The translations under genes were made by a program, and so were the position numbers. From Rhodothermus profundi (GTDB lineage Bacteria; Bacteroidota; Rhodothermia; Rhodothermales; Rhodothermaceae), in the NCBI RefSeq assembly GCF_900142415.1, contig NZ_FRAU01000001.1:613246-677245 (forward strand): DNA of 64,000 bases, in the 5' to 3' direction. Below are positions 36,246 to 44,079 of this stretch, piece after piece; the first letter of the stretch is position 1; each line of letters opens with the position of its first letter. The notes under the pieces were generated by a model. The model saw only the letters and a list, made by a program, of their open reading frames with translations, did no database searches and was not told the DNA's origin.

Positions 36246-36598
36246 ATAACATGCCCCAGAACATCCAACACCTTCTCGGTCCTACCGGCGCCAGTGCCCT
36301 GCTGGGCGCGCGGCGCCCTCATACCCCGGAAGAGGCGGCACGCCAGTTTGAAGAGCTCCTGCTCCGCCAGTTCGTGCAGGTTATGACCCGCAACCTCTTT
36401 CGCGAATCGTTGACCGGAGACGAAGCACCCGGCTGGCTCAGCACCTACCGCGATGCCCAACGGGACGCACTAACAGATGTGCTGGCCCGCCATTTAGCTG
36501 AGCAGGGACGCCTGGGCATTGCAGAATTGCTACTGCGCCAGTGGCAGCAGTCCGGTTACCTCCCTCCTTCAGATAACGAACCGGAGTCGAATCCATGA
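36242..36598 (+). CDS. flgJ: Rod-binding protein, FlgJ N-terminal domain only
   Basis: 118 residues. It matches the N-terminal rod-capping domain of FlgJ: EEAARQFEELLLRQFVQVM, then TRNLFRESLTGDEAPGW and a C-terminal helix. The muramidase (glucosaminidase) domain of enterobacterial FlgJ is absent, as in many other phyla, so another enzyme must open the peptidoglycan for the rod. The start overlaps the flgI stop by 4 nt and its stop overlaps flgN by 4 nt. Confidence 0.85.
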   Translation: MNNMPQNIQHLLGPTGASALLGARRPHTPEEAARQFEELLLRQFVQVMTRNLFRESLTGDEAPGWLSTYRDAQRDALTDVLARHLAEQGRLGIAELLLRQWQQSGYLPPSDNEPESNP

Positions 36599-37119
36599 AC
36601 ATTCCGCATAACCTTTTGCAGCAGTTTATTGAGACCATCGAAGCCGAGCTGCAATTGCTGGGGCAGCTCGAACAGAGCTTTGAAGCGCAGTTAGACGCGC
36701 TGCGACGCCATGAGCACGAAGCCCTGGAGCAGGCTGCCATGACTACCAGCGAACTGGTAACCCGGCTTGAACGCCTGCAACAGAAGCGAGCCGGCAAAGG
36801 GCGTCTGCTGCGCCGCATGCTGCGTCTGGAGCTTTCCGCCCCCACCGAACAGCTACTGGCCGCTCTTGAAGCCCACCCGGAAAGCCGTCCAGCCGCTCAC
36901 GCGCTCCGGCAACTACAGCAGAAGCTTCAAGAGCGACTCCGCCAGACTCGCCAACGCTGTGAAACGCTTGAGTTTTCGCTGAAATACGCGATACAAATAG
37001 GACAGGAGCTGCTGGAACTCCTACAGCTCCTGGACCAGCCTGCCAGTCGTGTATATACCCCCACCGGACAAACCCGGCAGGCCTGCCCCCAACGATCTGT
37101 CGTCAATCGCCTGGGTTGA
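36595..37119 (+). CDS. flgN: FlgN-like flagellar export chaperone
   Basis: 174 residues, highly helical and Gln/Leu/Glu-rich, with long coiled coils (about 5-60 and 95-145) as in FlgN. FlgN binds the C-terminal helices of FlgK and FlgL and keeps them for export; its position directly before flgK and flgL supports the name more than any one motif. The FlgK gene starts 3 nt after its stop. Sequence conservation in this family is low, so the call leans on context. Confidence 0.78.
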   Translation: MNIPHNLLQQFIETIEAELQLLGQLEQSFEAQLDALRRHEHEALEQAAMTTSELVTRLERLQQKRAGKGRLLRRMLRLELSAPTEQLLAALEAHPESRPAAHALRQLQQKLQERLRQTRQRCETLEFSLKYAIQIGQELLELLQLLDQPASRVYTPTGQTRQACPQRSVVNRLG

Positions 37120-37122
37120 TCC

Positions 37123-38517
37123 ATGAGCCTGAACCAACTGTTTAGCCTGACGCGCCGCTCCTTTCAGACGATCCAGGCGGCGATGAATACCATCGGCCAA
37201 AACGTGGCCAACGCCAACACCGAGGGCTACGCGCGCCGGCGCGTTACGCTCCAGGCCGTTAACATTCGCGACGTCGGCCTTTATACCGCCCTTCCTCCCC
37301 GCTCGGCCACCGGCATGGGCGTCTCGGTAGCCGCCTACGAACGCCTGCGCGATCACCTGCTTGACGTGGCGGCCTGGGAGGCTCGCGCCAGTCTGGGGGC
37401 CTCCGACGAAGAAACCCGCATCTTGCAGGTGCTGGAAGGCATGCTGGCCGCCGACAGTGAATCGGGACTACCCGCCCTGCTCAATGACTTCTGGAATCGC
37501 TGGACCGACCTTGCGAACCACCCCACCGACACCGGTGTCCGTGAAGCGCTACGCGGACAGGCCCAGACGCTCGTTGACACGTTCCGTCGGTTGGCTCGCA
37601 ACCTCGAAACCCTCACCACGCAAACCACAGATGCCCTGCGCGACGCTGTCGATCAGGCCAACAGTCTGCTTCAGGAGCTTGCCTCGCTTAACGCTACCAT
37701 CCAGGCAGCCCGCCAGAAAGGCAATCCCGACTTAGTGGCCGAAGACCGCCGCGATCAACTGGTTCACGAACTGGCCGAACTGCTCCCCGTCCAGGTCCAA
37801 ACGCTCGACGATGGCTCCTATCAGCTTACGGTCAACGGCATGGCCCTCGTGCAGGGCGATCAGGTCATGCCGCTCACCCTGAATCTGAGTGGCTCCACCC
37901 CTACCCTAACGTTTGGCAACACAGGCATTGCCTTCCAGACGAAGGAAGGCCAGGACGGACGCATTGGGGCGCAGCTTCGCCTGCTTACGAATACAATCCC
38001 CGACGTGCGACAACGCCTTGACACCCTGGCCGCCACCTTAGTCAACGAAATCAACAATCGCCATACAACCGGGTATGGACTGGACGGAGGGACCGGCCGC
38101 CCCTTCTTTGATCCAGCCGGTACCACTGCTGCCACCATTGCCCTGTCATCGGATGTGCTGAATGATAGTCGGGTTATTGCGGCCTCCGGCGATCCTACCG
38201 CACCGGGCGACAACAGCGTCGCCCTGCAGATCGCCGGGCTGCGCGACGCGCTGCTGTTCAACGGTGGCACTGAAACCGCCGAGACCTATGCAATCAACCT
38301 GGCTGCAGGCATCGGAACCGCCGCCAAAGACGCTACAAGCCGCCTGGAACGCTCCCGAGCCACTGTTGACCACCTGGACGCCCTCCAGCAGGGCGTTATG
38401 GGAGTGTCGCTCGACGAAGAGCTGACCAACATGATTCGTTTTCAGCAGGCCTATGCCGCCACCGCCCGCGTGCTGGACACCGCCCGCACCATGATGGACA
38501 CGCTGCTAAACCTTTAA
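37123..38517 (+). CDS. flgK: Flagellar hook-associated protein 1 FlgK
   Basis: 464 residues. N-terminus RRSFQTIQAAMNTIGQNVAN, then NANTEGYARRRVTLQ; C-terminus SLDEELTNMIRFQQAYAATA then RVLDTARTMMDTLLNL, the FlgK/FlgE D0 pattern. The middle has LAADSESGLPALLNDFWNRW, typical FlgK. FlgK is the first junction protein between hook and filament. It is followed 14 nt later by FlgL. The filament protein itself is not in the window. Confidence 0.95.
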   Translation: MSLNQLFSLTRRSFQTIQAAMNTIGQNVANANTEGYARRRVTLQAVNIRDVGLYTALPPRSATGMGVSVAAYERLRDHLLDVAAWEARASLGASDEETRILQVLEGMLAADSESGLPALLNDFWNRWTDLANHPTDTGVREALRGQAQTLVDTFRRLARNLETLTTQTTDALRDAVDQANSLLQELASLNATIQAARQKGNPDLVAEDRRDQLVHELAELLPVQVQTLDDGSYQLTVNGMALVQGDQVMPLTLNLSGSTPTLTFGNTGIAFQTKEGQDGRIGAQLRLLTNTIPDVRQRLDTLAATLVNEINNRHTTGYGLDGGTGRPFFDPAGTTAATIALSSDVLNDSRVIAASGDPTAPGDNSVALQIAGLRDALLFNGGTETAETYAINLAAGIGTAAKDATSRLERSRATVDHLDALQQGVMGVSLDEELTNMIRFQQAYAATARVLDTARTMMDTLLNL

Positions 38518-38531
38518 ACGCGTAGCTGGCT

Positions 38532-39464
38532 ATGAATTCGTTGCACGTTGCGTTTACCCGCCAGCAGAGCCTCTACCAGCTCCTGGCTGAGCGCCAGATT
38601 CAGGAACGTCGCCTGGAGCTGGCCCGCCTCCAGGAGCAGATGGCAACGGGCCGCCGCGTTAACCGCCCTTCTGACGATCCCAGCGCCTATGCAACGAGTC
38701 AGGCGCTGCGCCAACTGGCGCAGCGCTACGACCAGCACGAGCGTACGCTGGCACTCGGGCGCGCCTGGCTGGCAGCCACGGAAGACGCACTGGCCACTCT
38801 CGTCGATCTGTTTAACAGCGCCTACGAAGAAGGTTTGCGGATGGCCACGGAGACGGCCGCAACAGCCGACCGCGCTACCACCGCCAACGTGCTCGAAAAA
38901 CGCCTGCAGGCCGTGCTCGACCAACTCAACGCGCGCCATAACGGGGAATATCTATTTGCCGGCACCCGCACCACAACGCAGCCTTTCCAGCTCAGCGGCG
39001 CTACTGTCGTCTACAACGGCAACAACCAGACGCGCCTCCAGGAAATTCTGCCCGGCCTGCAAATCGCTCTCAATTTACCCGGCAACGAGGTCTGGGAAAT
39101 TGATGAAAACGGCGATGGCACTCCGGACTTTACCCTGACCGAAGCCTGGCAAGACCTGATCAATGCGCTACGTGCGGACGACACCAACCAGATCCAGGCT
39201 GCTATGGCACGCCTGGACGCTGCCCGCAATCATTTGCTCGACCGCATCGCGCAGGTAGGCGAAATCACCCGACGACTATCCATGGCTGAAACAGAGCTGC
39301 AAGATGCGCGCCTGCGCTTAGAAACGCAACGCAGTCAGTTGGAAGACGCTGACTTTGCAGAGGTCGCGGTCAAACTCCAACGCAACCAGCTCAGTCTGGA
39401 AGCGACCCTCCAGGTAACCTCCCGCCTGTTGCAAACCAGCCTGTTGAATTATCTGGCACCATGA
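38532..39464 (+). CDS. flgL: Flagellar hook-associated protein 3 FlgL
   Basis: 310 residues. It has the flagellin-type N-terminus (LQEQMATGRRVNRPSDDPSA) and C-terminus (QLSLEATLQVTSRLLQTSLL), with the FlgL insert NARHNGEYLFAGTRTTTQPF. FlgL is the second junction protein, to which the filament attaches. A flagellin would lack that insert and be longer in D2/D3, so FlgL is preferred. Its stop overlaps the next start (ATGA). Confidence 0.94.
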   Translation: MNSLHVAFTRQQSLYQLLAERQIQERRLELARLQEQMATGRRVNRPSDDPSAYATSQALRQLAQRYDQHERTLALGRAWLAATEDALATLVDLFNSAYEEGLRMATETAATADRATTANVLEKRLQAVLDQLNARHNGEYLFAGTRTTTQPFQLSGATVVYNGNNQTRLQEILPGLQIALNLPGNEVWEIDENGDGTPDFTLTEAWQDLINALRADDTNQIQAAMARLDAARNHLLDRIAQVGEITRRLSMAETELQDARLRLETQRSQLEDADFAEVAVKLQRNQLSLEATLQVTSRLLQTSLLNYLAP

Positions 39465-40285
39465 TGCACGGATCGTTTCTGGAAAACTTTCAGCTTCCGC
39501 TTCCCGCCTTTAACCGGATGGAGCACGTAGATGAGCGGCTCCGCCCGCTCTGGGCGGCGGTTAAGCGGAAGGAACCGCGACGGGTGCTGGCGCAAGCCGC
39601 TTCTATGCTGACGTTGCCGGAAATGGCAGCGGCTGAAATACGGGCTGGCCTGCTCAACGCCCTGGGCGCTGCTCGCCTGCAGCTTCGCCACTACGAAGCG
39701 GCCGAGCGCATGCTGCGGCTGTCGCTGGCAGCCCTACCGCACCAGTGGATCGCACCACGCCTGCTGGCACACCTCTATGAGGTGCAGCGTCAGTACGAGC
39801 CAGCCTACACCCTACTGGACCAGCTAAAAGCGCAGCCTGCAGAGGTACCCTGGGACGAGCCGCTTGCCGAAACGGACTGGCACCTGGGCCTGGCCGCACT
39901 GGCCTGGCGCCTGCGCCGCTGGTCCGTCGTTGCCGCCCATGTACGGGCAGCTTTTCCGATAGCTGACCAGATGCCACCGGCGCTGCAGGCTGACCTGCTA
40001 CGACTGGCTTTTTACCAGGGACGCCCTGCTGAAGCGCTTGCCATGGCCCAACACCTGCTTCAGCAGCAGTCCGACGAGCAGGCGGTCGATGTGCTCCTGC
40101 AGACCTTTGTGCAGCAGGGCTGGAAACAGGAAGCATGCATCCTCTACCGGCAGGCCTACCATCGCTATCCAGAAAGCGAACGCTTCCGCCGGCGCCTGAT
40201 CGCCCTGTGTTTGCAAACAGGGGCCGTCGAAGAAGCCCGCCGGCTAGCTCGCCTGGGCGCGCTCTCCCTGGATGTCGAACTGTAA
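39461..40285 (+). CDS. TPR-like helical repeat protein in the flagellar operon
   Basis: 274 residues, almost entirely helical. Alternating helices such as RAGLLNALGAARLQLRHYEA and AERMLRLSLAALPHQW, then LLRLAFYQGRPAEALAMAQH, look like degenerate tetratricopeptide repeats from about 45 to 265. No enzyme motif, signal or membrane helix is seen. It is translationally coupled to flgL (4-nt overlap) and followed 12 nt later by an HDOD gene, so it probably works with flagellar assembly or its control. I do not recognise it as a named flagellar protein. Confidence 0.75.
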   Translation: MMHGSFLENFQLPLPAFNRMEHVDERLRPLWAAVKRKEPRRVLAQAASMLTLPEMAAAEIRAGLLNALGAARLQLRHYEAAERMLRLSLAALPHQWIAPRLLAHLYEVQRQYEPAYTLLDQLKAQPAEVPWDEPLAETDWHLGLAALAWRLRRWSVVAAHVRAAFPIADQMPPALQADLLRLAFYQGRPAEALAMAQHLLQQQSDEQAVDVLLQTFVQQGWKQEACILYRQAYHRYPESERFRRRLIALCLQTGAVEEARRLARLGALSLDVEL

Positions 40286-40297
40286 CCTACCCGGGCC

Positions 40298-41236
40298 ATG
40301 CACGCGGCGCGTCCAACCCTCAGTCGACTGGAACTTCGGTGTCCACCGCTTCCTCAAACGCTGGTGGAAGCGATGAAGCTGCTTAACCAGCCCGACCAGC
40401 TCGAAGTCGGGCCGGTTACGCGCCTGGTCGAACGCGACCCAGTCGTAGTTGCCCGCCTGCTGCAGATTGTCAACTCGGCCTACTATGGCCTGCGCCGCAC
40501 CGTCAGCAGCGTAGAACGCGCTGTGGTGCTGCTTGGCCCCGTGAGCGTAGCCGGCATTATCGTAGGGATGCATATGCTGCGGCTGCGCACCACGCTCCCC
40601 TCTTCGGCGCTGGCCTGCTTTAACCGGTTAGCTCAGCACTGCCAGGCCACCGCTTTTCTTGCCCGCCACCTGCTGGAAACGCTCCTGCCTCGCCAGAGCG
40701 GCCAGACAAGCGTGGGGTTTACAGCCGGCCTGCTGCACGACTTCGGCAAAATCATCCTGATCTACAACTTTCCCCTGGAGGCGGTCGGCTTTTACGAGCA
40801 GCAACGTCTGCAGGGCGAAGTGCAAGCGCGCGATGAACGCCATCTCGAACAATTGCTCTTTGGCTGTGACCATACCGAAGCTGGTGAGTACGTCGCCCGC
40901 AAGTTGAATTTTCCTGACGTGCTGGTGGACGTCATCCGCTACCATCACGTCCCCGAACAGACCCCGCACGTTAGCGAGGCGTACATGATCACCCCTGCCG
41001 TAGCGGTGGCCGATCTGGTCGCGCGCACCATGGGCTATGCCTTCACGCATCCGCTGAGCTCGGAGCAATGCCTGGCCCATCCGGCCTGGCATTTGCTAAT
41101 GCAACGCTATGATCTGACGGACTGGACGCCGCAGGCTCTCCTGACCCACCTGCAAGAACAGCAGGAATTTTTAGATCAACACGTACAGCATCTGAGTCTA
41201 CCGAATCCACGCCAACGCAACCGACGCCTTCTATGA
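40298..41236 (+). CDS. HDOD domain signalling protein
   Basis: 312 residues. The HDOD domain (about 10-215) has LLNQPDQLEVGPVTRLVERD, PVVVARLLQIVNSAYYGLRR and FTAGLLHDFGKIIL, and later DVIRYHH. HDOD proteins lack HD-GYP phosphodiesterase metal sites and act as scaffolds in signalling and motility. It starts 12 nt after the TPR protein and overlaps the receiver-like gene by 4 nt, so the three form a unit at the end of the flagellar operon. Its partner may be the degenerate receiver that follows. Confidence 0.88.
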   Translation: MHAARPTLSRLELRCPPLPQTLVEAMKLLNQPDQLEVGPVTRLVERDPVVVARLLQIVNSAYYGLRRTVSSVERAVVLLGPVSVAGIIVGMHMLRLRTTLPSSALACFNRLAQHCQATAFLARHLLETLLPRQSGQTSVGFTAGLLHDFGKIILIYNFPLEAVGFYEQQRLQGEVQARDERHLEQLLFGCDHTEAGEYVARKLNFPDVLVDVIRYHHVPEQTPHVSEAYMITPAVAVADLVARTMGYAFTHPLSSEQCLAHPAWHLLMQRYDLTDWTPQALLTHLQEQQEFLDQHVQHLSLPNPRQRNRRLL

Positions 41237-41682
41237 AGCTGCTGCTCATTGAACCCACCCGGCTTCGCTGCCGCATCGGCAATTTGCTACGCCTGGGCGG
41301 CATTGAAGAGATCACCGAGGCTACCAGCAGCACCGAGGCGCTCCAGTTGCTGCAAAAGCAACCCTATGACCTGTTGCTCATTGGCCCCCACGTCCGGGAG
41401 CCTTCCGGACTGGAGCTGCTGCGGCGCCTGCGTCAGACAGAAGGGCTGAAAGACACTGAAGCACTGATCTTTCTGGAAACTCCTACCGACGAGATGGTGC
41501 TGGAAGCCGCCGAGCTCAACGTACAGGGTATTATCGTTGTCCCCTTCGACGATGATTACTTGCTCTTTCGCGTGCGTGAGACGCTGCGCAAACTACGACA
41601 ACGCCGGCAACCCGCCAACAAACCCACCTATCACAAACGACTCCATCTGGTTACGCCGTCGGCTTCTAAACCCGCTTCATAG
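41233..41682 (+). CDS. Degenerate (pseudo-)receiver domain protein
   Basis: 149 residues with the CheY-like fold pattern: KLLLIEPTRLRCRIGNLLR, YDLLLIGPHVREPSGLELLR, EALIFLETPTD, GIIVVPFDDDYLLFRVRETL. The residues for phosphorylation are missing: the N-terminal acidic pair is Glu-Pro, the acceptor position after LLLI is Gly, and the Lys of the KPF motif is Val (VPF). It therefore cannot be phosphorylated in the normal way and probably works by protein binding. A basic tail (KLRQRRQPANKPTYHKR) follows. It overlaps the HDOD gene by 4 nt, which suggests a stable pair. Confidence 0.85.
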   Translation: MKLLLIEPTRLRCRIGNLLRLGGIEEITEATSSTEALQLLQKQPYDLLLIGPHVREPSGLELLRRLRQTEGLKDTEALIFLETPTDEMVLEAAELNVQGIIVVPFDDDYLLFRVRETLRKLRQRRQPANKPTYHKRLHLVTPSASKPAS

Positions 41683-41781
41683 TCACGAAACCGTTCCCAA
41701 AATACACCGCCGTCTTCTCATTCAGCCCGCCAGGCCGTAGATTCTCCCCAGATTTTTTACGGGTAATCAATCCGGCCTGCC

Positions 41782-43602
41782 ATGCATCTAACGTGGCTCG
41801 ACGGCGCGCTGATCGCTGCCTACTTTGCGCTTTCGCTGGCCATTGCGCTGTACTACTACCGACGCGCCGGCAAAGACACGTCGGAATTTTTCCTCTCGGG
41901 CCGTAGCATGCCCTGGTGGCTGGCCGGCACCAGCATGGTAGCGACCACCTTTGCCGCCGACACGCCGCTGGCTGTTTCTGAACTGGTGGCATACAACGGC
42001 ATTGCCGGCAACTGGCTCTGGTGGAATTTCGCGCTGGGAGGCGTGCTCACCGTGTTTTTCTTTGCCCGGCTATGGCGGCGAAGCGGTGTGCTGACCGACG
42101 TTGAGTTTGTCGAACTGCGCTACAGTGGACGCGCTGCAGCCTGGCTGCGTGGCATCAAGGCTGTCTACTTTGGCCTGCTGATGAACGTGATCATCATCGG
42201 CTGGGTGTCGCTGGCCATGGAGACTGTGATTGAGGTGCTGTTTCCTGATCTGACGCTGTTTGGCCGCACGTCATTCACGATTCTGGGGATTGAGCTAAGT
42301 GCTTCCCTGGCCCTGGTCGGCCTGCTGGTTCTGCTCGTAGGCGTCTATTCCCTGATTTCCGGACTCTGGGGCGTGGCCGTCACTGACCTGTTCCAATTTG
42401 TGCTGGCCATGACGGGCACCACGCTTCTGGCCTTTCTAGCGCTCAACCTGCCCGAAATCGGAGGCCTCGCGGGCCTGAAATCGCATCTGCCAGAACCCAC
42501 GTTTCGCATGCTCCCCACCATCGGCGAGGCGGTCCAGGGCGTGGGCGTGCTGACCCTCTCCGCCGTGGCCTTTGCAGCCTACGTGGGCGTCCAGTGGTGG
42601 GCCAGTTGGTATCCCGGCGCTGAACCCGGTGGCGGCGGCTATATCGCGCAGCGCATGCTGGGCGCCCGAGACGAACGCCATGCCATGTTCTCGGTGCTCT
42701 GGTTTACCATTGCCCACTACTGCGTGCGCCCCTGGCCCTGGATCCTGACCGCCCTGGTGGCCCTGGTCCTGTTTCCGGACGAAAATCCCCGAACGGCCTA
42801 TGTGCTCGTTATGCGCGACACCCTGCCACCGGGATTGCTGGGCCTGCTGTTTGCCGCGTTCCTGGCTGCCTTTATGAGCACCGTATCGACCCAGCTCAAC
42901 TGGGGCGTTTCATACCTGGTCAACGACGGCTGGCGCCGGTTTGTGCGCCCTCATGCCAACGAGCGGCACTACGTGCGCGTCGGTCGTATCCTGACGTTCC
43001 TGCTGGCTGTTATCAGCGTGCTGGTCACTACGCAGTTGGAGTCCATCAGTGGCGCCTGGAGCCTGATTCTGACCGCCTCAGGCGGACTGGGGCTCGTGCT
43101 CATTCTGCGCTGGTACTGGTGGCGCATCAATGCCTGGAGCGAACTGACCGCTACGCTGGTGCCCCTCTTGCTGGCTGGCCTTGCCCTGATCGGCGTGCCG
43201 GTTCCGGGACTGCTGGATCCTTTTCCTACTAACCTGTTCGCCGTCGTTGCCTACACCACGCTGGCCTGGGTAACCGTCACGCTCTTTACGCCTCCTACCG
43301 ACCAAGCCACACTCGACGCCTTCTACCGCCGCGTGCGCCCTGCTGGACCAGGATGGCGTCCGGTTGCCGCACGCCATCCCGACATCCAACCCGACACGTC
43401 GCTGCGCACGCTGGCCATCGACTGGCTGGCCGGTGTTGCGCTCGTCTACAGCTCCCTGTTTGGGGTCGGTCAGTTACTCCTGGGATCGCGACTCTGGGGC
43501 CTATTGTTGTTGCTGGGCGCCGCTGGTGCCGGTGCCTTTCTGTGGCACCACCTGCGCCATCAGCTTCCATCCCACGCCCCGAAACGTCCCGTCGGCGATT
43601 GA
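41782..43602 (+). CDS. Sodium:solute symporter family transporter
   Basis: 606 residues with about 14 membrane helices. The start is SSS-like: a first helix, then YYYRRAGKDTSEFFLSGRSM, and the Na-site region TSMVATTFAADTPLAVSELV. GLLGLLFAAFLAAFMSTVST is the conserved TM8 segment of the family. It imports an organic solute (sugar, organic acid or similar) with sodium. The insertion FLSGRSMPWWLAG matches the mostly uncharacterised SSS group of Bacteroidota. It stands alone, 99 nt after the flagellar operon and 40 nt before the GroES-like gene. Solute unknown. Confidence 0.9.
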   Translation: MHLTWLDGALIAAYFALSLAIALYYYRRAGKDTSEFFLSGRSMPWWLAGTSMVATTFAADTPLAVSELVAYNGIAGNWLWWNFALGGVLTVFFFARLWRRSGVLTDVEFVELRYSGRAAAWLRGIKAVYFGLLMNVIIIGWVSLAMETVIEVLFPDLTLFGRTSFTILGIELSASLALVGLLVLLVGVYSLISGLWGVAVTDLFQFVLAMTGTTLLAFLALNLPEIGGLAGLKSHLPEPTFRMLPTIGEAVQGVGVLTLSAVAFAAYVGVQWWASWYPGAEPGGGGYIAQRMLGARDERHAMFSVLWFTIAHYCVRPWPWILTALVALVLFPDENPRTAYVLVMRDTLPPGLLGLLFAAFLAAFMSTVSTQLNWGVSYLVNDGWRRFVRPHANERHYVRVGRILTFLLAVISVLVTTQLESISGAWSLILTASGGLGLVLILRWYWWRINAWSELTATLVPLLLAGLALIGVPVPGLLDPFPTNLFAVVAYTTLAWVTVTLFTPPTDQATLDAFYRRVRPAGPGWRPVAARHPDIQPDTSLRTLAIDWLAGVALVYSSLFGVGQLLLGSRLWGLLLLLGAAGAGAFLWHHLRHQLPSHAPKRPVGD

Positions 43603-43642
43603 GTATCACAGGGGCGTTCGAAAACAGCAGGGTTGTGGGACC

Positions 43643-44062
43643 ATGTCCACTTTCCGCGGAGAATTGATTATCGTCGGCGATCGCGTGCTGATTGAGCCCG
43701 ACGAAGGAGAGCGCCAGACAAAAACAGGCCTATACCTGCCCGCTACCGTCGTAGAACGCGAACGCGTGGGCACCGGTCGGGTCGTTAAAGTCGGCCCAGG
43801 CTACCTGATGCCCAATCCGGAATACTCCGAAAGTGAGCCCTGGGCCTCACACAAGGAAGCCGTTCGTTACCTTCCGCTCCAGGCCCAGCCCGGGGACTAT
43901 GCGTTTTTTCTGAAGAAAGATGCCATTGAGCTTACGTACGACAACCGCAACTACGTGATTGTCCCCCACAGCGCTATTCTGGCCCTCGTGCGCCCGCACA
44001 CCGAAGATCTGCTGGAAAACCTGGACGACCTGGGCGATCTCGACGATCTGCTCAACTCGTAG
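43643..44062 (+). CDS. GroES-like co-chaperonin paralogue with acidic tail
   Basis: 139 residues from ATG 43643 (the frame is open into the symporter gene). The Cpn10 fold is seen as IIVGDRVLIEPDEGERQTKT, GLYLPATVVERERVGTGRVV and DAIELTYDNRNYVIVPHSAI. Normal GroES is about 95 residues; here an insert (YLMPNPEYSESEPWASHKEA) replaces the usual short roof region and a tail rich in Asp and Leu (EDLLENLDDLGDLDDLLNS) is added. No groEL is adjacent, so this is probably an accessory copy. Whether it caps GroEL or another ring is unknown. Confidence 0.82.
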   Translation: MSTFRGELIIVGDRVLIEPDEGERQTKTGLYLPATVVERERVGTGRVVKVGPGYLMPNPEYSESEPWASHKEAVRYLPLQAQPGDYAFFLKKDAIELTYDNRNYVIVPHSAILALVRPHTEDLLENLDDLGDLDDLLNS

Positions 44063-44079
44063 CCGACGGGTTAGCCCCC

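Noticed and set aside
38532-39464. Flagellin
   Set aside because: Termini are shared with flagellin, but the insert NGEYLFAGTRT and the place after flgK mark FlgL.
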